64,000 nt of DNA. Origin: Saprospiraceae bacterium. Its GTDB lineage: Bacteria > Bacteroidota > Bacteroidia > Chitinophagales > Saprospiraceae. A program made the translations under genes and the position numbers. The stretch lies in contig JANQLV010000059.1 in assembly GCA_028280415.1 (NCBI GenBank), positions 1 to 64,000 of the forward strand, in the 5' to 3' direction. How positions within the stretch are numbered: the first letter of the stretch is position 1; the number at the start of each line of letters is the position of its first letter. Shown here in pieces: positions 36,071 through 44,953 of this stretch. The notes below the pieces were generated by a model. It was not told the DNA's origin, did not search any database, and saw only the letters and a list, made by a program, of their open reading frames with translations.

Positions 36071-36090
36071 GGACAGAGAAAACAAAAAAA

Positions 36091-36125
36091 CGGAAAATAT
36101 ATACAAAATTCGGAAAAATATATAC
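36091..36125 (+). promoter_or_regulatory. Two direct repeats upstream of hydrolase copy 2
   Basis: CGGAAAATATATAC (36091) and CGGAAAAATATATAC (36111) repeat with 20-base spacing, two helical turns, 85 bases before the hydrolase ATG. This is a layout used by AraC-type and other dimeric regulators. Confidence 0.35.
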
Positions 36126-36209
36126 CTCTAAAACACACATGGTGCTAACCTTTGTAGGGGCAAATTATTTTTGCTGAATTAAAATCAAGTTTTAATAAAA
36201 AAATCAATA

Positions 36210-37094
36210 ATGGGAATTGTATCAAAATTTGTTGCCAATATAGTAACTAAAAAAGGAGGTTCACCTGTATTCGACAACCCAAAAGAAGACTTTGGACTGG
36301 ATTATCAGAATGTCACTTTCAAAGCAGCTGATGATGTTTCACTTAGCGGCTGGTTGGTAAACCCTGATCAGGAAAAAGTAATTATTCAAACGCATTTTGG
36401 TATTCAATGCAGCAGGAGTGGCTACACTCCGAAAGGGAAGGGCTTGATGAAGTCATGGAACGAGGACATTCGCTTTCTCAAACACTCAAAAGCACTTGCA
36501 GACGAGGGTTATACCATTCTAATGTATGACATGCGAAATCACGGCAATAGCGCTGATGGCACATGTGAATGGGTAACGGGAGGTGTTGAAGAATACAAAG
36601 ACGTAATAGCTGCGGTGAGTTATATCTCGAACCATCGAGACTACAAAAATGCTCCAATTGGTCTTTTGAGTATTTGCATGGGCTGTAATGCAACCACTTA
36701 TGCCTATGGGATTGAAGGTGGATTGCAGCAATTCGATAATGTCAAAGCAATGGTCGCTATACAACCACTCGGATTTGACGACTTTCTGGCAGGCGTTGGT
36801 ATGCCCAATATGTTGGTAGAACATGCCAACAAAGTAAACCTAAAACGTGGAGGAGTAGATTTTCATGAAAGTTGTTTGAACAACGTAAAAAACATTAATG
36901 TACCTACTTTGCTGTTTCAGAATGCCAAAGACCCATTTACAAAAATGGATTTCATCAATGATTATTATGACCAATTGCAGGTTGAAAAAGAATTGTTTTT
37001 GCCCGAATTAAAAAAGAACCGTTTGGCTGCTTATGCATATTTCGGAGAATATCCAGAAAAAATGCTGGGCTGGTTTAACAAATATGTCCACTAA
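36210..37094 (+). CDS. Alpha/beta hydrolase with Cys at the nucleophile elbow, copy 2
   Basis: A 294-residue paralog of the protein at 28384-29403. The shared parts are YTILMYDMRNHGNSADG and YFGEYPEKMLGWFNKY. The elbow reads LLSICMGCNATTY, so Cys again replaces the expected Ser. Near the C-terminus (KDPFTKMDF and after) only the last residue is His, so the triad is again incomplete. It might be an acyl- or thiol-type hydrolase, or a non-catalytic protein. Two direct repeats precede it. Confidence 0.8.
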   Translation: MGIVSKFVANIVTKKGGSPVFDNPKEDFGLDYQNVTFKAADDVSLSGWLVNPDQEKVIIQTHFGIQCSRSGYTPKGKGLMKSWNEDIRFLKHSKALADEGYTILMYDMRNHGNSADGTCEWVTGGVEEYKDVIAAVSYISNHRDYKNAPIGLLSICMGCNATTYAYGIEGGLQQFDNVKAMVAIQPLGFDDFLAGVGMPNMLVEHANKVNLKRGGVDFHESCLNNVKNINVPTLLFQNAKDPFTKMDFINDYYDQLQVEKELFLPELKKNRLAAYAYFGEYPEKMLGWFNKYVH

Positions 37095-37347
37095 AGTCAG
37101 AATATTGAAGTTCGTTATGAATTTCCTAATAATGATTAAAGTCAAATGAAATAATTAAAAACAATGTCTTAATGCTTCCAGCTCTTGATGGTAGTTTTGA
37201 TTTTTAATGTAACGCATAAAAGAGTGAAAATTTCAAGGGAATCATGCTTGTTTTTAGGTATATGAACGACCTCCAAGTTTTAAAAATCACTCAAGGCGAG
37301 GGGAGTATGAAATAAAGAGTATCCTGTGCCTAACAAAGGCTAAAACG

Positions 37348-37374
37348 GCAATAGCGGCTATGCACCGCTACTGC
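37348..37374. repeat. REP-like hairpin (GCAATAGCGG / CCGCTACTGC)
   Basis: Ten-base arms with one mismatch around a 7-base loop. The sequence TAGCGG/CCGCTA and the GCAGTAGC-like core relate it to the hairpins near 20.46 kb and 39.03 kb. It is in the gap 37095-37448, which has no gene I can support. Confidence 0.5.
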
Positions 37375-37448
37375 ACAAAGCGAAGTGTATAAGTACTAGG
37401 TATGGGAGCAATGTATAATCAAATCAATCTCTAGAGAGGTTGACTGGT

Positions 37449-38681
37449 CTAATGGCTCAACTCTTCTAATGCTCTTTCCAGTTGCGGATCATTATCCCCG
37501 GATTCAATAGGGCGCTCAACAAGCACATCCGGTTTTACTCCGACTCCTTCCAGCCGTTTACCATCAACAAGCACATCCCTGACAGCCAGGTAAAGCAGGT
37601 CGCCACTGCTAAGTTTGAATATACGGCCCGCTACCACGGCTCCCGCCGTTTTTTCTCCGATGATATTGCCAAGTTTAAGTTTCTTGAAGCCATAGGCAAA
37701 AAGCTCTTTACCACTTGTGCTTTTTCCATTCGTTAAAAGTGCAACCGGTTTTTCCCATACCCCACTGTAAGAACCCATGAGCCCGTCGCGAGAAGTGCTT
37801 TGGATGATAGCAATCGGCTTTCGAAACAAATTCAAATTATTGATGTCAGCACCACCCCAGCCATCTCGCAGATCGACGATTAAAGCATCGCATTGACTCA
37901 GTTTACCCCATAAAATAGCTTCACGAAGTTGTTCCTGATATTTAGAACCGGCATAACTCCACAAATGTAAATAGCCAATATTTTTCCCGTTTCGATTGAT
38001 GATTTGAATGCTCGATTGAAGTGCTGTTTCAAACATGGTACGACCATCGAGAACTGCAACAGGGACCTTGATCGTATATAGGTGCTGATCCCGGATGAAT
38101 TCAACGGTTACATTCGAATCCGCTTTACTACGAAACGATTCGATGGGATGAAAAGCATCCTTATCTACTGAGACAATTTGATCGCCGAACTGCAAACCGG
38201 CTTTGGCTGCTGGCAATCCATCATAAACGGCAATGATGAAAACTTTACCATCGACAGTTTTGGTCTCTATTCCAATGCCATCATAACAAAATAAGCTGAT
38301 GTCGTTTTCGTCGAAAAGTTTGTTAAACACACCCAGTAGTTGATACCGTTTGGGATTGTTGCGAGAAAAGAAATAGGTGTGAGAAGTGTTCAATGTGCCC
38401 AACAGTTCATTCACCTCAAAATCAAATTGGTCAAGCCTTGTTACTTTTGCTAATCGTTGACGACAGTTATACACGCGCTGGTTCCAAGCTGTGGTGTCAA
38501 AATCTGTTTCATAAAAATGTGCTGTTACCTGTTTGGCAATTTCGTCAAGCAATTTGTCCTTGTCGAAATCTAAAGCTTTTTGCGCGATAATAGTCGTAGA
38601 TAGGAAAAACTGTATGAATAATAATAATGATGATGATTTAAGGGAGATTGGTATTTGTTGAATGGTTTGGTTTAATGTCAT
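37449..38681 (-). CDS. S41-family carboxy-terminal protease, secreted
   Basis: I chose the start MTLNQTIQQIPIS because a signal-like stretch follows (LLLFIQFFLSTTIIAQ) and the ATG 25 codons earlier is less fitting. A PDZ-like part (IIAVYDGLPAAKAGLQFGDQIVSVD) precedes the tail-specific protease domain: NIGYLHLWSYAG, ALIVDLRDGWGGAD, LLTNGKSTSGKELFAYGFKKLKLGNIIGEKTAGAV. The Ser of TSGKE and the Lys further on form the family's catalytic dyad. At 410 residues it is complete and should work in the periplasm on unfolded or tagged proteins. Confidence 0.85.
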   Translation of the reverse strand: MTLNQTIQQIPISLKSSSLLLFIQFFLSTTIIAQKALDFDKDKLLDEIAKQVTAHFYETDFDTTAWNQRVYNCRQRLAKVTRLDQFDFEVNELLGTLNTSHTYFFSRNNPKRYQLLGVFNKLFDENDISLFCYDGIGIETKTVDGKVFIIAVYDGLPAAKAGLQFGDQIVSVDKDAFHPIESFRSKADSNVTVEFIRDQHLYTIKVPVAVLDGRTMFETALQSSIQIINRNGKNIGYLHLWSYAGSKYQEQLREAILWGKLSQCDALIVDLRDGWGGADINNLNLFRKPIAIIQSTSRDGLMGSYSGVWEKPVALLTNGKSTSGKELFAYGFKKLKLGNIIGEKTAGAVVAGRIFKLSSGDLLYLAVRDVLVDGKRLEGVGVKPDVLVERPIESGDNDPQLERALEELSH

Positions 38682-39018
38682 AAAATTCAATACTAAAATT
38701 GATATTCTCTTTTTTAGGATATACAAGGAATGTCTTTTACAAAGTCTAAGAGACATGCTTTACACTTTTAGATATCATAAATATAATACTTTTCTTTCAT
38801 AGCAATGCTGACTATAGTCTCTGATAAGAACTGAGGGTGGTTGCTTTGTAGCACCTGGTTTTAAAGGCTCCGGGCTAACCAAAAGGGTTTTATAATGTTT
38901 CCATATCATCTGAAGGAGCGCGCATTACAAAAGCTCTGACAATATTGGGACAAAACTAAGAGAGGCTGTGGTAGCATCCTGAATTGCGGGAATATCAGGT
39001 AATTTATATAAGACCTCT

Positions 39019-39062
39019 GTGCAAACGCAGTAAACCCTAAAGGGGCTACTGCCGTTTTGCAC
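39019..39062. repeat. REP-like hairpin (GTGCAAAC.CAGTA / TACTGCCG.TTTGCAC)
   Basis: The arms are imperfect but share GTGC/GCAC ends and a GCAGTA core with the hairpin at 20452-20500. No T-run follows. It lies at the 3' end of the carbonic anhydrase gene, on the stretch 38682-39081 where I see no other gene. Confidence 0.5.
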
Positions 39063-39081
39063 TTTGTTGGCCACCATTTTT

Positions 39082-39843
39082 CTACTTTAGAATATCCACT
39101 TTTCCATTATCCATATCGTATAATGCTCCAATTATTTTTATCTCTCCCTTGTCTTCCATTTCCTTGAGAATCGGACTATCACTTCGGATTTTTTCTATTG
39201 TATTTCGGACATTGCTTTCACTTACCATGTGCACAAATTTTTGATTCTTTGAATTTCTCTCTCCCTCGTATGTTACCATTTCCACTGCAGGTCTGATTTT
39301 AGAAAGCATTGGAGTTATATTTCCCAGTTTTACATCATCAATCGCAGCTTTTACGGCTCCGCAATGTTCATGTCCCATGACAAGAATTAATTTTGAACCC
39401 GATACTTTACAAGCAAATTCCATACTTCCCAAAATGTCTTCATTGACAAAATTGCCTGCCACTCTCGCCACGAAAATATCACCAATTCCCCGGTCAAAAA
39501 CATCCTCGACAGGTACTCGACTATCTACGCAAGAAAGAACAATTGCTTTTGGGTATTGGGCTTTTACACTTTCTCTTACCTGAGCGGAGTGATTACGGGC
39601 AGTCAAATCGTTTTGCATGAATCTTTCATTGCCCTCTTTCAGGGATTGTATCACCATATCAGGAGTGAGGGCATCCTGTTCTTCTTTGGTCAATACATCT
39701 TCGATTAAACCAACAATCTGTTCTTGCTGTTGCTCCGTTTGTTTTGCCACATTTTCTTCCTTTTGCTGATTTCCATTGGTGCAGGCAGTAAAAAAAATAA
39801 CTGTTAGAAGGAATGCACTTAATTTGATTTTGCTTTTCTTCAT
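39082..39843 (-). CDS. Beta-class carbonic anhydrase, lipoprotein
   Basis: A zinc enzyme interconverting CO2 and bicarbonate. SCVDSR (Cys and Asp zinc-site residues) and MGHEHCGAV (His and Cys) are the beta-class signature, with GNFVNEDILGSMEFA between them. Unusually, the N-terminus is a lipoprotein signal (LLTVIFFTAC) with a polar spacer (NQQKEENVAKQTEQQQEQ), so the enzyme should sit in the periplasm or outer membrane rather than the cytoplasm. The barrel-like DUF2490 gene is 10 bp upstream on the same strand, indicating a two-gene unit. Confidence 0.92.
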   Translation of the reverse strand: MKKSKIKLSAFLLTVIFFTACTNGNQQKEENVAKQTEQQQEQIVGLIEDVLTKEEQDALTPDMVIQSLKEGNERFMQNDLTARNHSAQVRESVKAQYPKAIVLSCVDSRVPVEDVFDRGIGDIFVARVAGNFVNEDILGSMEFACKVSGSKLILVMGHEHCGAVKAAIDDVKLGNITPMLSKIRPAVEMVTYEGERNSKNQKFVHMVSESNVRNTIEKIRSDSPILKEMEDKGEIKIIGALYDMDNGKVDILK

Positions 39844-39853
39844 ATTTTTAATT

Positions 39854-40522
39854 TTAGAAATTAATAAAAGTGATTAGATTTATCTGGTCTCGGTTTCGGG
39901 TATTCAGGAACTGATTCATGTACCCAAACTCAAATTTGGTGTTGTTGTTCAGTTTATATCCTAATCCAAAATACAGGCGGTTTCTGTCAAAAATGATTTG
40001 CTCATCATTAAGGAAGATTTCATTATAGATCGAGACATACCAGGTCTTATCAACTATATCTGGATTATTTACAGGAATATTTAGAGATAGAAAATATCGA
40101 AACCGCAATCGAAAATCGGCATCATCAATCCATCTTTGTTCAAACCGATAACGATGCTGTATTTTAACTCTGTCTATAGATTGGCGTGTGATGAATTGTT
40201 GAAAAATTCTGTGTTCATCGACGTTTATTTTATCTTCTGCATTGTCAATATAATTTTGACTATGGATAAAGCCATAGCCCAAAAGCAAATTATTGTTGTT
40301 TTCGGTTAAATTGTATCCTATTCCCGTGCGTAGAAGTAGTTGTTCCAGGTCTCCAATTGCATTGTAGTTTCGGTATTGGACCTCATGATGCCAGTTCCAT
40401 TTTGAATCAATCTTTTTGTTTCCAAAATAAATTAGCCAGTTTCCTAAATCGCTGTTTTGGGAATAACTGTAGGTGGGAAAAATTAAAATCAACAAGACAC
40501 AGGTTGCTGAATATTTTTTCAT
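39854..40522 (-). CDS. DUF2490-family outer-membrane protein
   Basis: A signal peptide (MKKYSATCVLLILIFPTYSYSQ) is followed by NWLIYFGNKKIDSKWNWHHEVQYRNYN, GDLEQLLLRTGIGYNL and LLLGYGFIHSQNYI, the pattern of DUF2490 barrels. The protein ends INLITFINF. It is upstream of, and nearly touches, the carbonic anhydrase gene (10 bp), so the pair may provide bicarbonate or CO2 handling at the outer membrane. That link is an inference from position. Confidence 0.85.
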   Translation of the reverse strand: MKKYSATCVLLILIFPTYSYSQNSDLGNWLIYFGNKKIDSKWNWHHEVQYRNYNAIGDLEQLLLRTGIGYNLTENNNNLLLGYGFIHSQNYIDNAEDKINVDEHRIFQQFITRQSIDRVKIQHRYRFEQRWIDDADFRLRFRYFLSLNIPVNNPDIVDKTWYVSIYNEIFLNDEQIIFDRNRLYFGLGYKLNNNTKFEFGYMNQFLNTRNRDQINLITFINF

Positions 40523-41116
40523 GTTATCAGGGCAAATTGTATTGCTATTTATTTTTATAGTAAAACTATTATAGTGTGATTTTTGTTCAAGCGTTCACAA
40601 TCTTTTCACCATTTTGATTATGTCCCAATTTTCGATGATAGCTTGTTTAGTAATGACCTTTAAAAAATGCGGAAATCCGGGTAGTATAAATAAGTTTTAT
40701 GGAAAGGATTAATATTTTTTTATTTTATTTTTTTTATGTTATTTCCGAAGATGTTCAATTGCCATTCATTTTGTCAATTAGCGAAACGACTGAAAGACCA
40801 GGGTACATATAGTTATATGAGTAAAGACTACGAAATATTAGCCAGGCATTTGTGCTCAACTAAACAGAAGGGGCAAATTTGTTCCCTTTAATGATTTTTT
40901 TGACTTATTGACATTGTTTGTAAAGCAGGTCCGTTACTTGATTTTTTAGCATATCTTGGCATATCATTTGATCCCAGATTGTCAAAACCAACCGTCCTAC
41001 GCTAACCATCAAAATACTTCCAAAATTATTTTCTCCCTCCCAGAAAATTAATATGCATGTACGTCTTGAAATACATGTAGAACTACTGATTACATACACA
41101 ACAAAATAAATTCACA
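40523..41116. other. Intergenic stretch without visible gene
   Basis: AT-rich divergent region between DUF2490 and a T9SS protein gene. A loose inverted repeat CATGTA/TACATG lies near 41056-41075. No frame is convincing. Confidence 0.4.
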
Positions 41117-42304
41117 ATGTATCTACTTTACTCCTCTAGCCTCAAAGCTAGGACAATCATTCTATTCTTTTTAGTATCTGTTTTTAATAATCATTTAATC
41201 AGCCAGGTTACCATTGATAACTTTTCGTATACTCAATCGGTAGTTGCTTCAGGCTCCTCTGCTGCCTCGGGAACGGAAACTGATCCTGGTGCTCCTTCTT
41301 CCATCCTTGGTAGTGAACGGGATATTTTTATTCAGGGAACAAGCGGGGGATCAATTATTTTTGCTGATGTAAGTGCGGGTACTTTTAGCTTTAATACAGC
41401 AGCAACCAATTCGGGAGATTTTTATATTATGTGGGATGGGGTAGATGGATTAGCGGGCCTGGGTGACATTGATTATGTTGGATTGGGAGGCCAGGATTTT
41501 ACTCTTGCCGGTGATGCTATTTCTTTAACCATTTCTTCCGCAGATGGTCCGGGAACCATAAACTTCGAGGTTTATACAGATGCCAGTAATAGCTCAACGT
41601 ATTCTTTGGCCTATTCCGTTATCAGTAGTGGCTCACCGGTTACTTTCGATATACCCTTTTCCAGTTTTGTTACGAATTTAGGAACAGGAGCTGATTTCTC
41701 TAATGTAGGTGCGGTGGTATTATCCGGTTCTTCGGGGTCCGGCGTTGATATAGGCATGGATTTATTCAGTGTTGTACTACCTGTTGAATGGCTGGATTTT
41801 TATATTGAAAAACAGCATGGTCATCCGGTATTGAGCTGGAGTACCGCAGCAGAAATAGAAAACACTGGATTTGAAATCCAGCGAACTGTTGATGGCAGAA
41901 ATTGGGAGCGTTTAGGATTTACCGAAGGACGTGGTACTACAAATGATATTTCCAATTACTCATTCAAAGATGAATCAGCGCTTTCAGGTACTTTTTATTA
42001 TCGACTCAAACAAATCGATAGCAATGGAAAAACAAATTACTCTTCAATAAGATCTATTGAGCTCACAGAATCCCGGCCTGTGGTCGAATCTGTAACATTA
42101 TATCCCAACCCTGCATCGGATGTGCTCTTTATAGAGGGCCAAACCGGAACGGCAAATATTTACAATGCTTTCGGACAGCATTTGATGCAGTTTGAACTTA
42201 AAAATTTCAAAAATGAAATTAATATTGCTCATTTAATTTCGGGAATGTATATACTCGAAATTGATGCCGGAGGAGAAACAATTGTCAAAACGTTCAATAA
42301 GTAA
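41117..42304 (+). CDS. T9SS-secreted surface protein
   Basis: The signal peptide (LKARTIILFFLVSVFNNHLISQ) precedes about 200 residues rich in Gly/Ser/Ala beta strands, then a fibronectin-like segment (VEWLDFYIEKQHGHPVLSWSTAAEIENTGFEIQRTVDG) common before sorting domains. The last 75 residues (LYPNPASDVLFIEG...GMYILEIDAGGETIVKTF) are a type A T9SS domain. Probably a cell-surface protein of unknown binding. A terminator follows. Confidence 0.88.
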   Translation: MYLLYSSSLKARTIILFFLVSVFNNHLISQVTIDNFSYTQSVVASGSSAASGTETDPGAPSSILGSERDIFIQGTSGGSIIFADVSAGTFSFNTAATNSGDFYIMWDGVDGLAGLGDIDYVGLGGQDFTLAGDAISLTISSADGPGTINFEVYTDASNSSTYSLAYSVISSGSPVTFDIPFSSFVTNLGTGADFSNVGAVVLSGSSGSGVDIGMDLFSVVLPVEWLDFYIEKQHGHPVLSWSTAAEIENTGFEIQRTVDGRNWERLGFTEGRGTTNDISNYSFKDESALSGTFYYRLKQIDSNGKTNYSSIRSIELTESRPVVESVTLYPNPASDVLFIEGQTGTANIYNAFGQHLMQFELKNFKNEINIAHLISGMYILEIDAGGETIVKTFNK

Positions 42305-42374
42305 AATTTTGAAGCTCAGAGCATATTAGGAAAATATTAATTGATCTGCAAATGCCATTATGATGAATTAAAAA

Positions 42375-42408
42375 TCCCGAAATTCAATTTGAACTTCGGG
42401 ACTTTTTT
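42375..42408 (+). terminator. Intrinsic terminator after the T9SS gene
   Basis: TCCCGAAATTCAA and TTGAACTTCGGGA pair with one mismatch around a single-base loop, followed by CTTTTTT. Good stem with a T-run. Confidence 0.75.
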
Positions 42409-42524
42409 ATTTTATACGGTATAAAAATGTTTTGAGAAATAAAAAACTATCTCTAAATCACTAGTTTAAAATAAATACATTGAATAAATAAGCTTATTAA
42501 ATGCAAATTAAATATGACGGGAAT

Positions 42525-42989
42525 TTATTGTTTTATACAAGTAGCTGTGCAGTTATCGGTTCCACTTGAATTAGAGGCCGTATAAATTATAGTTAAAGTA
42601 TTTCCAGATATACTTCCGGTTCCGGAAAACGTAATTCCATTTTTTGTATCATTGATGCTCAAATTATCCCCGTTTACTGTTGCTAAAACACCTTCCCCAA
42701 AATCTCCTAAATTTTGTAAAACTATAGATGATACGCTGGAAGCAGATTCAGTAACATTCATAGTCCAGCTCCAGTTACCGGAAGTACAATTCTCATTTGC
42801 TTGAAAGTTACCAATAAATTTGTCTCTGGCATAAGTACAAGTGCCATCATCCTCATCTGCATCATTGTTATAGTTTTCAGCCTCTGGGTCTGTACAACCT
42901 TTAACGGGATCATCTTTACAAGAGGATATAGAACCAATAATAAAGAAAGATGTCAACATTAAAATTAATAAGCGTGTTTTTTTGTTCAT
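42525..42989 (-). CDS. Lipoprotein with Cys-rich 'CTDPxAxNYN' motif
   Basis: A lipoprotein (LTSFFIIGSISSC) of 154 residues. The segment CTDPEAENYNNDADEDDGTCTY is a short acidic, calcium-binding-like repeat frequent in Bacteroidota surface proteins. The rest (LQNLGDFGEGVLATVNGDNLSI, GITFSGTGSISGNTLTIIYTA) resembles small lipocalin-like beta structure. No operon partner is close. Function unknown. Confidence 0.7.
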   Translation of the reverse strand: MNKKTRLLILMLTSFFIIGSISSCKDDPVKGCTDPEAENYNNDADEDDGTCTYARDKFIGNFQANENCTSGNWSWTMNVTESASSVSSIVLQNLGDFGEGVLATVNGDNLSINDTKNGITFSGTGSISGNTLTIIYTASNSSGTDNCTATCIKQ

Positions 42990-43166
42990 TATAATAGATT
43001 TAAAGGGTTATATAAAACCTAAAGATAAAATATATTTTAAATAGCGGATAAGAAATTACAATAGTTAATATGAGCGAAAATATATTTTTTTATTTATCAA
43101 ACAAGAACATGCCTTGGACGAAAACCGAAAAAAATAATGGGATATAAAATATGGAAAAGCAAGGGG

Positions 43167-43523
43167 CTAATTTAATTTGTGGAGATAAATATTGGAAAGG
43201 GCTAGTATTGCTATAAAAAAGACGAGCAGGATAGAAATAGCGATAGAATCTTTGTGGACTATGTGAGCAATCAGAGCCGTTATAAAAAAGCATCCGACTC
43301 CCGCATAAGCCCATTCTTTTACCTGTAAGGGAACCAGGGGGATTAATAAGATACAAACTGCAATAACCTTCATGATTGCCAGTTGTATTCTAAAGAAATC
43401 CGGAAAACCCAATTCGCGGAACCCTTTGATAGCAGAAGCCTGGAAGAAATAAGTGTAGGCACTCCATAAGAGAATTACGGAAAGTAAAATTGTACTAATC
43501 CAGTAAATCATTTTGATTTTCAT
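43167..43523 (-). CDS. DoxX-like small membrane protein
   Basis: 118 residues with four helices: MIYWISTILLSVILLWSAYTYF, FFRIQLAIMKVIAVCILLIPLV, WAYAGVGCFFITALIAHIV and IAISILLVFFIAILALSNIYL. The central GFPDFF and ELGFPxFF-type loop is characteristic of the DoxX-like family. Function unclear. It is expressed as a single gene, as far as can be seen. Confidence 0.82.
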   Translation of the reverse strand: MKIKMIYWISTILLSVILLWSAYTYFFQASAIKGFRELGFPDFFRIQLAIMKVIAVCILLIPLVPLQVKEWAYAGVGCFFITALIAHIVHKDSIAISILLVFFIAILALSNIYLHKLN

Positions 43524-43784
43524 TTTCGAACTCAGGAATATTTTATGCAGTAAATATAGTTTTTAAATAGGCTTTTAGTAAAAATTTTTGACTAATCCTG
43601 CTGGCGACTTATAATGCGCCTTATTTCCGCTCATCCATCGCAACCTGGTTTGGATAAAACGGACTTCAGAGCTGTTTTAATCATAGCAGATTAAATAAGT
43701 TGGATGAGTGAATAATCCCTGAGCGTATTGGTATGGCTCAGATTGAAGCAAGTCACCGTTTAATTCTTCTCCGACAGGTGGCTT

Positions 43785-43812
43785 TTTGGTTTCCCAAACT
43801 TATGCTATATTG
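43785..43812 (+). promoter_or_regulatory. Candidate Bacteroidota promoter for the VOC gene
   Basis: A TTTG (-33-like, 43785-43788) lies 17 bases before TATATTG (-7-like, 43806-43812), with the ATG 29 bases later. Spacing agrees with the phylum's promoter type. The remaining gap 43524-43841 contains no gene. Confidence 0.4.
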
Positions 43813-43841
43813 CGCCTTTTTATGGATCAAGCTTTCTAAAA

Positions 43842-44909
43842 ATGGATAAGAAAATTATATATGGGATACAGCAAATTGGGGTAGGGGTAGATAATGCGGA
43901 TAAATCTTTTGAATGGTATGCTAAAAATCTGGGGGCGGATGTGGCTGTTTTTGATGATAACAATGTGGCGACTTATATGGCTCCATACATGGGAGGCGAA
44001 CCACATGAAAAAAGAGCTATTCTTGCAATGAATTTGCAAGGGGGAAGTGGTTATGAGATTTGGCAATACATCGACCGAACTCCTGCGGCACCAAAAGAGC
44101 CAATAGAATTGGGAGATTTAGGGATCAACATCGCTATTATAAAATCAAAAGACATTGAAAAAAGTTATGAACGCCTAAAAGGAAAAGGCGTAAATATTAT
44201 TTCTGATATCAAGGAAGAGCCGGATACTTACCGGAGTTTTTATATCAGGGACCCGAATGATAGTATTTTAAAAATCAAGGAGTTTGAAAACTGGTATCAG
44301 GATAATGGGAAAGATTTGGGAGGTACTTACAGTTGTGTTATCGGGGTTTCGGATATTGATACTTCTATGAAATTATATGCAGATGTATTGGGCTACGATG
44401 TGGTTATTTATGATAAAACGGAATCTTTTGCCGATTTATCTGATCTGCCAAGAGGGAAAGAACGATTCCGAAGAGTTTTACTGGGACATAAGCCCGGACG
44501 TCAGGGAGGCTTTGCCAAACTGTTGGGAGAAAGTCAGATTGAATTGATTGAGTGTAAGGATTCCAAACCCAGGAAAATTTTTGCGGATCGTTACTGGGGA
44601 GATATTGGTTTTATCCATCTCTGCTTCGATGTCAGGCATATGAAAGCTTTGGTTCAGGAATGTGCCGATAAAGGTTTCCCTTTCAAGGTCTTAAGTGATG
44701 AAACCTTTCAAATGGGGGAAGCAAATGGTCACTGGGGTTATATCGAAGACCCGGATGGGACATTGATTGAGTTTGTAGAAACCCATAAAGTACCCTTAAT
44801 CAAAGCACTCAATTTTAATATTCATCTAAAAAACCGCGATCCACGAAAACCGCTTCCCAACTGGCTAATTAAAGCAATGCGCTTTAAAAGAGTCAAGTTT
44901 AAGGATTAA
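43842..44909 (+). CDS. Two-domain VOC (glyoxalase/bleomycin-resistance) protein
   Basis: The 355-residue protein has two VOC modules. The first runs from IQQIGVGVDNADKSFEWYAKNLGADVAVF to FYIRDPNDSILKIKEFE; the second from CVIGVSDIDTSMKLYADVLGYDVVIYD to WGYIEDPDGTLIEFVETH. The second has FIHLCFDV and LIEFVE, giving possible metal ligands His and Glu. Such proteins include dioxygenases and lyases; the reaction here is unknown. The C-terminal extra (about 35 residues, basic) is unusual. Promoter candidate upstream. Confidence 0.85.
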   Translation: MDKKIIYGIQQIGVGVDNADKSFEWYAKNLGADVAVFDDNNVATYMAPYMGGEPHEKRAILAMNLQGGSGYEIWQYIDRTPAAPKEPIELGDLGINIAIIKSKDIEKSYERLKGKGVNIISDIKEEPDTYRSFYIRDPNDSILKIKEFENWYQDNGKDLGGTYSCVIGVSDIDTSMKLYADVLGYDVVIYDKTESFADLSDLPRGKERFRRVLLGHKPGRQGGFAKLLGESQIELIECKDSKPRKIFADRYWGDIGFIHLCFDVRHMKALVQECADKGFPFKVLSDETFQMGEANGHWGYIEDPDGTLIEFVETHKVPLIKALNFNIHLKNRDPRKPLPNWLIKAMRFKRVKFKD

Positions 44910-44953
44910 AGGTTGATCAGCGCCAATGCCTGAGCTTTCAGCAGATGAGTACA

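Noticed and set aside
36478-36824. Two minus-strand frames within hydrolase copy 2
   Set aside because: Antisense shadows; Cys/His-rich and without start signals.
38900-38945. Short plus frame MFPYHLKERALQKL
   Set aside because: Only 14 codons; resembles nothing firm.
43630-43710. Inverted segments CTCATCCA/TGGATGAG
   Set aside because: Only eight bases, far apart, no further support for an element.
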